DNA of 64,000 bases from Soonwooa buanensis (GTDB lineage Bacteria; Bacteroidota; Bacteroidia; Flavobacteriales; Weeksellaceae). The notes beneath the pieces are model-generated. The model was not told where the DNA came from, did no database searches, and saw only the letters and a program-made list of their open reading frames with translations. Position 1 is the first letter of the stretch; every line of letters starts with the position of its first letter. The position numbers and the translations under genes are program-made. Of this stretch, positions 17,272-26,108 are shown piece after piece. The stretch spans positions 434,001 through 498,000 of the forward strand of contig NZ_FUYZ01000001.1 of the NCBI RefSeq assembly GCF_900167905.1. Direction: 5' to 3'.

Positions 17272-19248
17272 TTAAAATGGTATATCGTCATCTTTAACAG
17301 TTCCAGATTCTTCGTATTCCTGAAAATTAATAACTTCAATATTTCCCCAAAAATCTGTTAATTTAATAGTTTGGCTATTAGGTTGAAACTCCTTTTTCAA
17401 AGGATTCATTTTAACGACAACGGGCAATTTGGCTGCTAAACCTGCAACAATGCAAGTTCCTGTAGGTAATATAGGTAAGGACTCAAAAGAAACTTTATCT
17501 AAATAGGAAACTGTTTTTTCAACTGCTTCAATATCTTTGTTATTGATCAGGCGATGTAAAAAATAATTATGTAATTGAGAAATTATTGTTGCTGAAATAT
17601 CTGAAGGTCTCTGGCTTGCTAATGTTAAAAAAGTCCCAAATTTTCTACCTTCTTTTATTATTTCTTCAAAAGTTTCTAAACGATAATCTTTCCACGTTTC
17701 ACTTTCTCTTACTGAATTTGTAGAAAGAATATTATGTGCTTCATCAATGATTATATTTAAATATTCTTCTTTTCTATTGTTTTTCTTTTTCTCTCTATAG
17801 ACCTGATGACATATTAATAAAGGAATTAATTTTCGCATTTGAACATTAACATTTTTTAATGAGATTATAGATAATGTTCTATCAAATAAAGGCTCAGGAT
17901 CGATCTTAACTAATTTATTTAAATCTTTTAATCTATTATCTAAACGCCCTATAATATGACCAATATGCTCTTTATGATAATAACCTTTCTGTATTACATA
18001 ATAGTAATGAAAATTAAAAATCAATTTAATTTTTGATAATTCATTAGCTTCGAATTCTTTGAATTTTATTTTTAAATATTCATCAACTTTATTGCTAATA
18101 ACATTTTCATAAAAACCATCATCTTTATTACTGTTGTAAGTTTGACCATCTATTATGCAATAATATCTTCTATCTTCTTTTGCTGCAAAAAAATTAAGAT
18201 TCTCTGAGTAATATGATTTTAATGTGTCTATTCCGGTTATAATCAAATCCAAACCAAATTTTTGTAACTCATCTAAAAATGTCTCTACTAAATTTTTTTC
18301 TTGATTAGGAGTTATACTTGTGGTAATTAACTTTAGTGTGGATTTAATGGAATCCTTTAATCCTTCTTCTGATTTTAATTTATCTTTCAAATAAAAACTT
18401 GATAAAGCACTTTGAATAAAAGGCATTTGGGTTTTCTCAGTAGCTTGAAGTAAAATACTCCAAAATGTATGATCATTAATTGTTTCACTTGAAATTGGCA
18501 ATTTATTTAAAGTGTCTTCAGAATCAGTTGATAAATTAAATCTTGCTTTATTAATATTAAAAATTGTAATATCTTCTTCATCAGAATTAATATCTTCATT
18601 TATATACTCACCATTAAAATCAATCAATAAAAATTTAGCATTTTTTTTAAATTCTGAGTTGTTTTGATATTTTTTAAAAAGTGAATGATATAAACTTGCC
18701 AACGAATACGATTTTCCACTTCCTGTATTTCCAAAAATTCCAATATGACTAGCAAATAAACTATTAACTCCTAGTGAAATCTCTTTAGATTTTTCAGATG
18801 CCAAAGTTCCAATAGTAATTGGTGTGTCACCGTTTTTAATGAATGCATGAACTTGATCATATTCTTTTTTAGTTAAAATATAGCAAACATTATCAATTAA
18901 TGGTAACTCCTTTACACCTTGTTCAAAGCTATTATTTTCTAAATAACCTATAATTTTAACTTGTAATACTCGTTGAATCTTTTCTTTTTCCTGATTGTAA
19001 TTATTTTCTATTTCAAATAATTTATCTTCTTTAATTGTCTCAGATTCTATTATTCCTATAATTCGTTCGAATCCCTTATTAATTTTGATATAACTACCAA
19101 CAGAAACATTTCTTATTAATTCTCCATCAAATAATAACTGAGGAACATTTTTAGTTTTATCAACAAGAATTTCAACTGATCTACCTCTAACACTAAATAC
19201 GATACCAACCCTTAAAACATCTATATAACATACTGAATTATCTTCCAT
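17272..19248 (-). CDS. herA: HerA-like ATPase of a SIR2-HerA defence pair
   Basis: A 658-residue hexameric translocase-type ATPase (DUF87 family). Residues about 10-70 look like a HAS-barrel. Walker A is GNTGSGKS at 173-180. Walker B is IIIDEAHNIL, followed by a conserved TLASQRPSDIS block with a nearby arginine. It lies seven bases after the SIR2-like gene. SIR2 and HerA together are a known anti-phage system in which the complex depletes NAD or cleaves DNA on infection; the role here is inferred from the pairing and from its place inside a restriction operon. Confidence 0.9.
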   Translation of the reverse strand: MEDNSVCYIDVLRVGIVFSVRGRSVEILVDKTKNVPQLLFDGELIRNVSVGSYIKINKGFERIIGIIESETIKEDKLFEIENNYNQEKEKIQRVLQVKIIGYLENNSFEQGVKELPLIDNVCYILTKKEYDQVHAFIKNGDTPITIGTLASEKSKEISLGVNSLFASHIGIFGNTGSGKSYSLASLYHSLFKKYQNNSEFKKNAKFLLIDFNGEYINEDINSDEEDITIFNINKARFNLSTDSEDTLNKLPISSETINDHTFWSILLQATEKTQMPFIQSALSSFYLKDKLKSEEGLKDSIKSTLKLITTSITPNQEKNLVETFLDELQKFGLDLIITGIDTLKSYYSENLNFFAAKEDRRYYCIIDGQTYNSNKDDGFYENVISNKVDEYLKIKFKEFEANELSKIKLIFNFHYYYVIQKGYYHKEHIGHIIGRLDNRLKDLNKLVKIDPEPLFDRTLSIISLKNVNVQMRKLIPLLICHQVYREKKKNNRKEEYLNIIIDEAHNILSTNSVRESETWKDYRLETFEEIIKEGRKFGTFLTLASQRPSDISATIISQLHNYFLHRLINNKDIEAVEKTVSYLDKVSFESLPILPTGTCIVAGLAAKLPVVVKMNPLKKEFQPNSQTIKLTDFWGNIEVINFQEYEESGTVKDDDIPF

Positions 19249-19255
19249 ATTTTTT

Positions 19256-20434
19256 TTATTTAGGTAATAGTTTAAGTACTTCTTGTAGTTGTTGAGTAAA
19301 ATCTTTTAATGTATAATAGTTATTTGGTGATGTTAAAACTTTGATATTATTAAAACCAACGAATTTATCTCTAAAGCCATCGACAGCATTTTTAGATGAT
19401 AATATGTAAATTAAAAGGGATGGATTTTCTTTAGCTACACGTTGAGTTATTTTATGAATATGTTCATCTGCAAACGAAAAACCTAATACAAATAATAATG
19501 AGTTTGCACGCTCCAAATGATTTGAATAAATACGAAGCATTTCATAATAATGAACATTAGTTGTTGTATCTCTGAACTTCTGCTTAGTAGGATTAATCAT
19601 TACAATTTTATTATACAAATCTTGAAAACCTTGACAGAAAGAATTATCTACTTTGAATTTTTTTAATGCTTCTATATCTGGTTTTTCACAAGCATCATCT
19701 ATCGATTTATAATCAATAAATTTTGATTCATTATTTTGACAATATTTATAGATTTCTTTTAAGTTCTCCAATTTATAATCTGCACTAATGCAATATTCAG
19801 ATTCAGAAATTACTTTATCTTTATTCCAATTAATTGCGCCATGAATTTTAAATAAATTAATATGTGGTTGTTCTGATTTAAATTCATAATGTGAACTAAT
19901 TTTGTATGGAACATTATGAAAGTTATGTGTATTAAACAGGACTTCTTTTTTTCCACTAAAACCATCATTGTAACTTAAGTTTAATTCTTCTAAACTATAG
20001 TCTAAAAACATGTCAACATTAGTGGTAAATATATTTATTTGTTTACTTAGTAATTGGATATCACGCAAAGAAATAATCTCCATAATAGTTCTTATAAAAG
20101 AAAGATAATCATCTTTTACAGAAATAAAGTTATCTGCAACACCTTTATTAGCAGATTGACAATATTGTTTATAATCACTAATTTTTTCTTCAAAAAAAAA
20201 TAAATTACCAAAAATACATTTTTCTAAGTATTGTTTATAAATAGAACATTTTAATGTATTTGCTAATGCTGGTGAATCTTGTAAATTATTGTCTATAAAA
20301 GCTATATTTTTCTCAATATTTCCAAGTGTAGATAAGAATGGCATAGATGTGCCAGAACCTATGAGAAAATTTATGTGGCAATTTTCAATAACTTTTTTAA
20401 AATGTTCTGTGATTTTATTTTGCTCATAATCCAT
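19256..20434 (-). CDS. SIR2-like NAD-consuming defence protein
   Basis: A 392-residue SIR2-like protein. Family marks are INFLIGSGTSMPF (residues 21-33, nucleotide binding), FTTNVDMFLDYS, FKIHGAINW (catalytic His) and FVLGFSFADEHIHKI near the C-terminus. In anti-phage systems this domain hydrolyses NAD, leading to abortive infection. The partner HerA gene follows after seven bases, and hsdS precedes by 33 bases. No zinc-binding cysteine set of a deacetylase sirtuin is seen, in line with a defence role. Confidence 0.88.
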   Translation of the reverse strand: MDYEQNKITEHFKKVIENCHINFLIGSGTSMPFLSTLGNIEKNIAFIDNNLQDSPALANTLKCSIYKQYLEKCIFGNLFFFEEKISDYKQYCQSANKGVADNFISVKDDYLSFIRTIMEIISLRDIQLLSKQINIFTTNVDMFLDYSLEELNLSYNDGFSGKKEVLFNTHNFHNVPYKISSHYEFKSEQPHINLFKIHGAINWNKDKVISESEYCISADYKLENLKEIYKYCQNNESKFIDYKSIDDACEKPDIEALKKFKVDNSFCQGFQDLYNKIVMINPTKQKFRDTTTNVHYYEMLRIYSNHLERANSLLFVLGFSFADEHIHKITQRVAKENPSLLIYILSSKNAVDGFRDKFVGFNNIKVLTSPNNYYTLKDFTQQLQEVLKLLPK

Positions 20435-20467
20435 AGCGTTTCCTTTAGTTAATAGTAGTTTAGTTTT

Positions 20468-21682
20468 TTACCCCTCCAACGTTGCCAAACGGGACAACAT
20501 CAAACTTTGGAGTTGTGTGAGTTTTTTAAGCTTTATTGAATTAGATTGTAATAATTCATAAATATTAGAAATTAAAAATGAAAATGAATTCACACAATTT
20601 TCATTTAATATTATCTGGTAATCTTTTAAAATTTCTGTTTTTAAATTTTTGAAAACACTACCATTCCCTTCAGATAAAATACCTTGTTTATTAAATTTTA
20701 AATATTCAATTAAAAAGTATTTATCAATTTTTTTGTAATCATTAAAAATTAACCATCCGTCATGAACACAAGCCTTAATATTCATTATTTTAGGTAAACC
20801 AGGACTTGCAGAATTTGATAGTATTAAATCTCCTATTTCAACTACTCTTGATTTTCTCACACCATACTTATCAATAAATAGTTTTGTATCCAAAAGAAAA
20901 TCAGTTTTTTGAGCAGTAGCATCAGATATTTTAACCCAAGGCATATCATCATCATTATTAGTAATGAAATTTTCGATTGGTCTCGGTGAAGCACCTCGGT
21001 TTATCTTTACATAATCTTCCAACTTTCCAACCTCCCAACCCTCAGGGATTTCTTTTTCCAATTCTTCGTTAAAGACCATAGCACCGCCTGAAAATTTATA
21101 AGGTTGTCCTTCATCGTTTGGGAATTCAAAATCGACAAACCATTGTTTGTACAAGGCTTGTGCAGTGGCTTCTAATTTCTCGCAAATGGCTTCGTTTACT
21201 TTTATTTTGTTGGCTACCGCTCCGTATTGGGCTACCATTTCACGTTGCTTTTCGATGGATGGAATGGGTAATTCTACTTCGCACATATCTGTCCAATCAA
21301 AAGATTCTCTTGTACTTCCGTGAGAATGATAACGTGCATAACGATCAAACTCTGGACGAGAAAACCACATCATCAAATATTCAGGCAATAAAACAGAAGT
21401 ATCAATCACTTCAAATACAATATAAATCTGAGAAACCAAAGCTTTCTCAAATTCATCCAATAAAGCGATTGAGATTTTATCTCCGTTTCTTGAAGTAATA
21501 GTTCCATAAGCAAATTGTCCACGTTCTATAATTTTGTACGCTGACATATCTGTTCCAACCGTATTGGCTATAGATGGAATTAATTTTTTGGTGATACTTA
21601 CACCCAATAAAGTTTCAACTTCTAAATCTCTGTTACGATTATTTACTTGTTGAATGTATTCGCCCAACTTTTTATAACTCAT
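20468..21682 (-). CDS. hsdS: type I restriction-modification specificity subunit
   Basis: A 404-residue subunit with two target-recognition domains separated by conserved helices. The first ends at about residue 155 (LPIPSIEKQREMVAQYGAVA) with a central coiled coil up to ALYKQWFVDFEFP. The second starts at IPEGWEVGKLEDYVKINRGA and closes with a C-terminal helix. It overlaps hsdM by 11 bases. No second hsdS copy or inverted repeat for phase switching is seen. The recognition sequence cannot be read from this. Confidence 0.95.
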   Translation of the reverse strand: MSYKKLGEYIQQVNNRNRDLEVETLLGVSITKKLIPSIANTVGTDMSAYKIIERGQFAYGTITSRNGDKISIALLDEFEKALVSQIYIVFEVIDTSVLLPEYLMMWFSRPEFDRYARYHSHGSTRESFDWTDMCEVELPIPSIEKQREMVAQYGAVANKIKVNEAICEKLEATAQALYKQWFVDFEFPNDEGQPYKFSGGAMVFNEELEKEIPEGWEVGKLEDYVKINRGASPRPIENFITNNDDDMPWVKISDATAQKTDFLLDTKLFIDKYGVRKSRVVEIGDLILSNSASPGLPKIMNIKACVHDGWLIFNDYKKIDKYFLIEYLKFNKQGILSEGNGSVFKNLKTEILKDYQIILNENCVNSFSFLISNIYELLQSNSIKLKKLTQLQSLMLSRLATLEG

Positions 21683-23231
21683 AACCCAAGGCTTTAAATA
21701 CGTTTGCTACTTGGTCTTTCAATTCGGCTTCTTCGGCAAACAATTCTTTCAAATCGCTCTGTAAAGCTTGCATTTGCGTATCGTAATCCAAGGATTCATC
21801 ACGGTTGACGAATTCGATGTACTTACTTGGAACCAAAGAATAATCTTTTTTACGAATTTCTTCTATACTAGCTGAATAGCAATATTCCGCTTCGTTAGCA
21901 TAAGTCGTTTCCCATTCTTTCTGTTGCCAGTTGTGGTATGTTTCAGCAATTTGTTCAATATCATTTTCAGAAAACTGAATGAATTTCTTTTCAAAAGGTT
22001 CCCCTTTTTGGCGCAGATCCATAAATAATACTTCACCTTTTCGATTACGGTAATTTTTGATTCCATCGTTTACTTCAAAAACTCTTTCCGTTTTATTTCT
22101 ATTCAAAATCCAAAGTGTCACTGAAATGTCCGTTGAATAAAACATTGCACGAGGTAAAATCACAATCGCTTCTACCATATCGTTTTCAATGATTTGTTTA
22201 CGTATTTTGTATTCTTCTCCACCACCCGAAAGCGCACCATTTGCCAAGATAAATCCAGCGACTCCGTTTTGAGATAGTTTGGAAATCATATTCAATATCC
22301 ACGCATAGTTGGCATTCGATTTTGGAGGTACTTCGTAGCCTGCCCAACGCGGATCGTCGGTTAATTCGTTTTCGGCACGCCAATCTTTTAAGTTAAACGG
22401 TGGATTCGCCATGATGTAATCGGATTTCAATTCCTTGTGCTGATCGTCTGCAAACGTATCAGCCGCTTTGTTTCCTAAATTGGCAGAAATCCCACGAATC
22501 GCCAAGTTCATCTTCGCCAGTTTAAACGTGGTATTGGTTAACTCTTGTCCGTAAATAGAGATGTCTTTTTTGTTCCCTTGATGCTTTTCAATAAACTTCA
22601 ACGATTGCACAAACATACCGCCCGAACCACAAGACGGGTCATAGATTTTCCCTTTGTAAGGTTCTATCATTTCGGCAATTAAGTTTACAATCGACTTCGG
22701 CGTATAGAATTCTCCTTTTCCCTTTCCTTCGGCAATGGCAAACTTGCTCAAAAAGTATTCGTACACACGCCCCACAATATCCTGCGCTTCGTCTTTTAGC
22801 GTATCAATATTGTTGATGGTATCCAATAAAGCCGAGAATTTGGATTGATCCAATCCCAAACGTGAGAAATAATTATCAGGCAAAGCCCCTTCTAATGATT
22901 TGTTGGTTCGTTCAATGGTTTTAAGAGCGGTATCTACTTTTAGGGTAATGTCTTCTTGTTTGGCATTCTCCATAATGAACGTCCAACGTGATTCTTCTGG
23001 AAGATAGAATACGTTTTCTGCTTGGTAGAATTCAGGAATTTCTAGAAAAGCTTCTTTACCTTCAGCGATCAATTCTTCTCTACGCTTGATGAATTTATCC
23101 GAAGCGAACTTTAAGAAAATTAAACTTAGTACGACGTGTTTGTATTCAGAAGGTTCGATAGAACCACGTAATTTATTAGCTGCATCCCACAGGATTTCTT
23201 CGGTTGATTTGGTTTGTAGTTTTTTTGCCAT
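21672..23231 (-). CDS. hsdM: type I restriction-modification DNA methyltransferase
   Basis: A 519-residue adenine-N6 methyltransferase. An N-terminal helical HsdM_N domain covers about residues 10-140. The SAM-binding motif is DPSCGSGG at 198-205 and the catalytic motif is NPPF at 276-279. It is the first gene of the defence operon, followed by overlapping hsdS, and methylates the target to protect host DNA. The usual length and all motifs are intact. Confidence 0.97.
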   Translation of the reverse strand: MAKKLQTKSTEEILWDAANKLRGSIEPSEYKHVVLSLIFLKFASDKFIKRREELIAEGKEAFLEIPEFYQAENVFYLPEESRWTFIMENAKQEDITLKVDTALKTIERTNKSLEGALPDNYFSRLGLDQSKFSALLDTINNIDTLKDEAQDIVGRVYEYFLSKFAIAEGKGKGEFYTPKSIVNLIAEMIEPYKGKIYDPSCGSGGMFVQSLKFIEKHQGNKKDISIYGQELTNTTFKLAKMNLAIRGISANLGNKAADTFADDQHKELKSDYIMANPPFNLKDWRAENELTDDPRWAGYEVPPKSNANYAWILNMISKLSQNGVAGFILANGALSGGGEEYKIRKQIIENDMVEAIVILPRAMFYSTDISVTLWILNRNKTERVFEVNDGIKNYRNRKGEVLFMDLRQKGEPFEKKFIQFSENDIEQIAETYHNWQQKEWETTYANEAEYCYSASIEEIRKKDYSLVPSKYIEFVNRDESLDYDTQMQALQSDLKELFAEEAELKDQVANVFKALGYEL

Positions 23232-23544
23232 ACCTATGTAATAGTCCTAAAAAAGTATTTTGTTTTTATAAAAAAATTAATTCATAAAGATACAAAATGC
23301 AATTAAAAGTAAAATAAGGTAAACCGTAAAAAGTAAGTAAAGTAAGTAAGGTTTGGGAAAAAACTTTTTTATAAAAGTACATTATAAAAAAAACTATTTC
23401 AAACGAGGTATTAAACGCAAAAGAATGAAGGCTACTTAGTGGTTTGCTTTGTTCTACTCTATTTCAGCATTTTTTTTCTTAAGAAAAAAATAAAAAAATG
23501 TTTTGCCTTTTTAAGCTTATTTTACTTACTTTCTAAAACCAAAG
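23232..23544. other. upstream region of the defence operon, no gene
   Basis: The stretch between hsdM and the primase pseudogene holds no supported gene. On the minus strand a TATCTTTA box about 70 bases before the hsdM ATG is a near match to TAnnTTTG and may be the operon promoter. A short direct repeat made of AAGTAAGT units lies at about 23331-23350. The rest is A/T-rich sequence. Confidence 0.35.
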
Positions 23545-23571
23545 AAAAAGAGTGCATTTTGCACTCTTTTT
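23545..23571. terminator. intrinsic terminator after the primase pseudogene
   Basis: Perfect 12-base arms (AAAAAGAGTGCA and TGCACTCTTTTT) with a three-base loop, so it can act on either strand. It touches the stop of the minus-strand primase pseudogene at 23571. Confidence 0.8.
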
Positions 23572-25505
23572 TATTTGGGGAAACGGAACAGAATTTCTTC
23601 TTGGGTTTCTTTAGGTTTTGGAGGTTCACCATTTTGTTTATTATTCTTATCCACTTCCTCATGTTCCAACAAATTAACTGCATAAACATAGGAGTTGTTT
23701 TTCATAATTCTCGTGAAATTGTATTTCCGCAATGCTTTACCCAATTTTAGAACGGAAGCATCTGTAATATTTACATTAGCACGACTTGCTAATATTTGAA
23801 GTATCTGCGTTGTATTCAAAAAGTATTTTGCAGTAGTTTTAATAGCCGGTTCAAACCATGTTAGTAGTAATTCTTCTTCTGGACTTTTTAGTTGGTATTG
23901 TTCGTTATTGGCATTTATTTCTTTGATTTCTTCTTGGTTGAACCAATGGCGGAAGCCATTGGAAAACAACGAAAATGCTTGTGCATAAACTTTGTTGATG
24001 TAGATTTCGTGAGCATATTCGATATGTTCCACTTCGAAGCAAAGAAAACGACGTGAGCCTGTTGTATCGTTTAGAAACTGGGAAGTGTTTACACTTCCTG
24101 CAAAACTAGCTCTGCGCGGCATATTTTCATTGTTATGACCATAAGCTTTACGCATTCTTATATGGGTTTTGGTGATGATTTCTTTTAAACTGCCAATTTC
24201 TGAACGATTGAGGTTTTCTAATTCGTCTAAATTAATCAACATACATTCTGCTAAATGGATTAAAGTATCTTTATTGCTCGGATTTATGGTTCCTGAAAAG
24301 ATGTATTCTTTGAGTTGTTTCGGCATTAGTTTTTCGATCCAGGTGGTTTCCTAAACCTTGTTTTCCCGAAAAGACAATAACCGTCTGATTGACTTGTTTT
24401 TCATCTAGTACACAAGCTACCATCGCTACAAACCATTTTTTAAAACAGATTCTCCAAAGCTCTTGTTTTGTAGTTGTTATTGTATCGGCTAATTGCTCTA
24501 TATATTCTGTTTCTTCTTCAAATTTTGGGAGGTTTTGAAAGTACACGTCGAACGGATCAAACATTTCGCAATAGTCGGAATGAAGCAAATTTCTAAGTGA
24601 ATTGATACTGCATTTCACTTTAGCTTTTAGGATTTCACGAAGGATTGAGTTTTCGGCAAAATCAGTCATCGGTTTATATTTTACGGCTTTAATTGTTTTA
24701 AACTCTAACTTTCCTAATACCCTGTTGTAACGAAAGTTATAACGATTATTCAAAAACATTTCTAGCTTGTCTATGAAACTGGGTTTGTCTTCATTATTTT
24801 CGAATTCGGGATCGGTATTTAGATTGGTTTTCTTACGGTCATTTGTTGCAGAATTGTTTTTTGGTTTGTATTCGTCTGAGCCAAAATCCGAAGTATTGGA
24901 ATAAGCACTTTGAACAGCTTTAGTGACTTCAATATCATTAAAATTATAATCGGCTAAAATGTAACCTAGTGCCATTGCTTCGGGAACGCCTTTCCTATTG
25001 AGGTTGTTTGCCAATTGGTAAATCAAAGTCTAGTAATATCTTTTCCTGACTTATCGATTTCTACCTCCAATAATTCTTCAAAATATCGTTGCAATTTTAA
25101 AAAGGTTTCTTTGTGGTTTTCTTTTGTTGAATCGGTTTTTACAAATAGTTTTAAACCATTTCCAGAAGGACTTATGAAAGCTGCATAAACATATTGGTAT
25201 TGAATGGCTTTCGCCTTTGAATCGGCTAATTTTTGTTTTTCTAGTTTATCAATATCTAATACCACTAAACTGTTGTACTCTTGCAGGAATTCCATTTTTC
25301 TACCACCTTTAAATGTTGCACTTGGCGTAAATGCAGGAAGTGATTTTTTGATTCGTTCAGCAGCTTCTTTTTTATCATCTGCTATTGATTTTCTAAGATA
25401 AACGATTAGGTTTCTATAGGTTCCGTTTTGGATATTTTCTAATATTTTAGAAATGGGTTGCGTGTCTGTAACTTCGTTGAAGTTTTGAAATATTGAAGTT
25501 TTCAT
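23571..25505 (-). pseudogene. VirE-type primase/helicase (BT4734-like N-domain), broken
   Basis: Three pieces of one mobile-element replication gene. 25505-25023 carries the BT4734-like N-terminal domain (SLVVLDIDKLEKQ, YVYAAFISPSGNGLKLFVKT) and ends at KDITRL. An internal deletion then joins it, out of frame, to the VirE-type ATPase part from 25026. A second shift at about 24340 breaks Walker A: GKQGLG should continue KTTW, but two bases are missing. The rest (PKQLKEYIFSGTINPSNKD to the stop at 23571) is intact. The gene cannot give a working product. Confidence 0.85.
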
Positions 25506-25599
25506 TTTGTGAGATGTTTGAGATTAGACGTTTGATTTTAGATAAAAACCCTCTGGAAAATAGAGGGTTTTAGGTTTTCAGCATTCGAAACAAAAGCAT

Positions 25600-25800
25600 T
25601 CACTTTTTCGCAAAAGATTTGTTGTAGTATTCCTGCATAGTACGTTCGATGTCCGAAAGTTTGTAGTAGATTTTGTTACCGACTTGGGAAAATGAAATTT
25701 TGCCTTCATCACGCCACGTTTGAGCCGTTCTTGGAGAAATTTTAAGCATTTCCATAAACTGTTTGTTGTCTAAATAGGTTTCTTGTACCGCGCCTCGTTT
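25600..25800 (-). pseudogene. excisionase-like HTH protein, start lost
   Basis: The minus strand encodes an HTH_17-type domain: TYLDNKQFMEMLKISPRTAQ, then TWRDEGKISFSQVGNKIYYK and a YYNKSFAKK tail. Upstream, the frame is open to 25851 but has no ATG, GTG or TTG before the domain, so the native start is probably missing. Such genes sit beside VirE-type primases in Bacteroidota integrated elements, as here. It resembles the intact HTH gene at 29882-30172 in type, not in close sequence. Confidence 0.55.
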
Positions 25801-25870
25801 AGTGTTTACTTTGCTTGCGATACAAAATATGCCAAATAAATCACTTGATGATCAATTGATATTTAGATGA

Positions 25871-25948
25871 CAGAATCTGAAGCCCGTATCAGGAGCAGCG
25901 CCTTTACATCCAGAGTTATTTGAACTTTTAGGAAATAAAAGAATATAA
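25871..25948 (+). pseudogene. C-terminal fragment of an unknown protein
   Basis: An open stretch on the plus strand ends with KPVSGAAPLHPELFELLGNK and two more residues before a stop. It looks like the tail of a conserved protein rather than random sequence, but I cannot name it and no upstream part is present. The region 25949-26051 shows no gene. Confidence 0.2.
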
Positions 25949-26051
25949 CTTCAGATAATAGCGGAAAAGATAATAAAATAATGGAAGTACTAAAAACTGC
26001 TGAAAAATAAATATTAGTCATTGCTTAAAATCTGTTCTGTAAATATAAATT

Positions 26052-26081
26052 AAACCCACTATGCATTCTGGAAGTGGGTTT
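26052..26081. terminator. hairpin downstream of topB
   Basis: Nine-base perfect arms, AAACCCACT and AGTGGGTTT, with a 12-base loop. It lies 28 bases past the topB stop. The following sequence on the minus strand is A/T-rich but has no strong T-run, so it is a moderate terminator candidate. Confidence 0.5.
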
Positions 26082-26108
26082 GCTTATTTAATATGGCATT
26101 TATTGATC

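Noticed and set aside
20468-21682. Phase-variable hsdS system
   Set aside because: Only one hsdS copy, with no inverted repeats, no recombinase and no simple-sequence tract in it.
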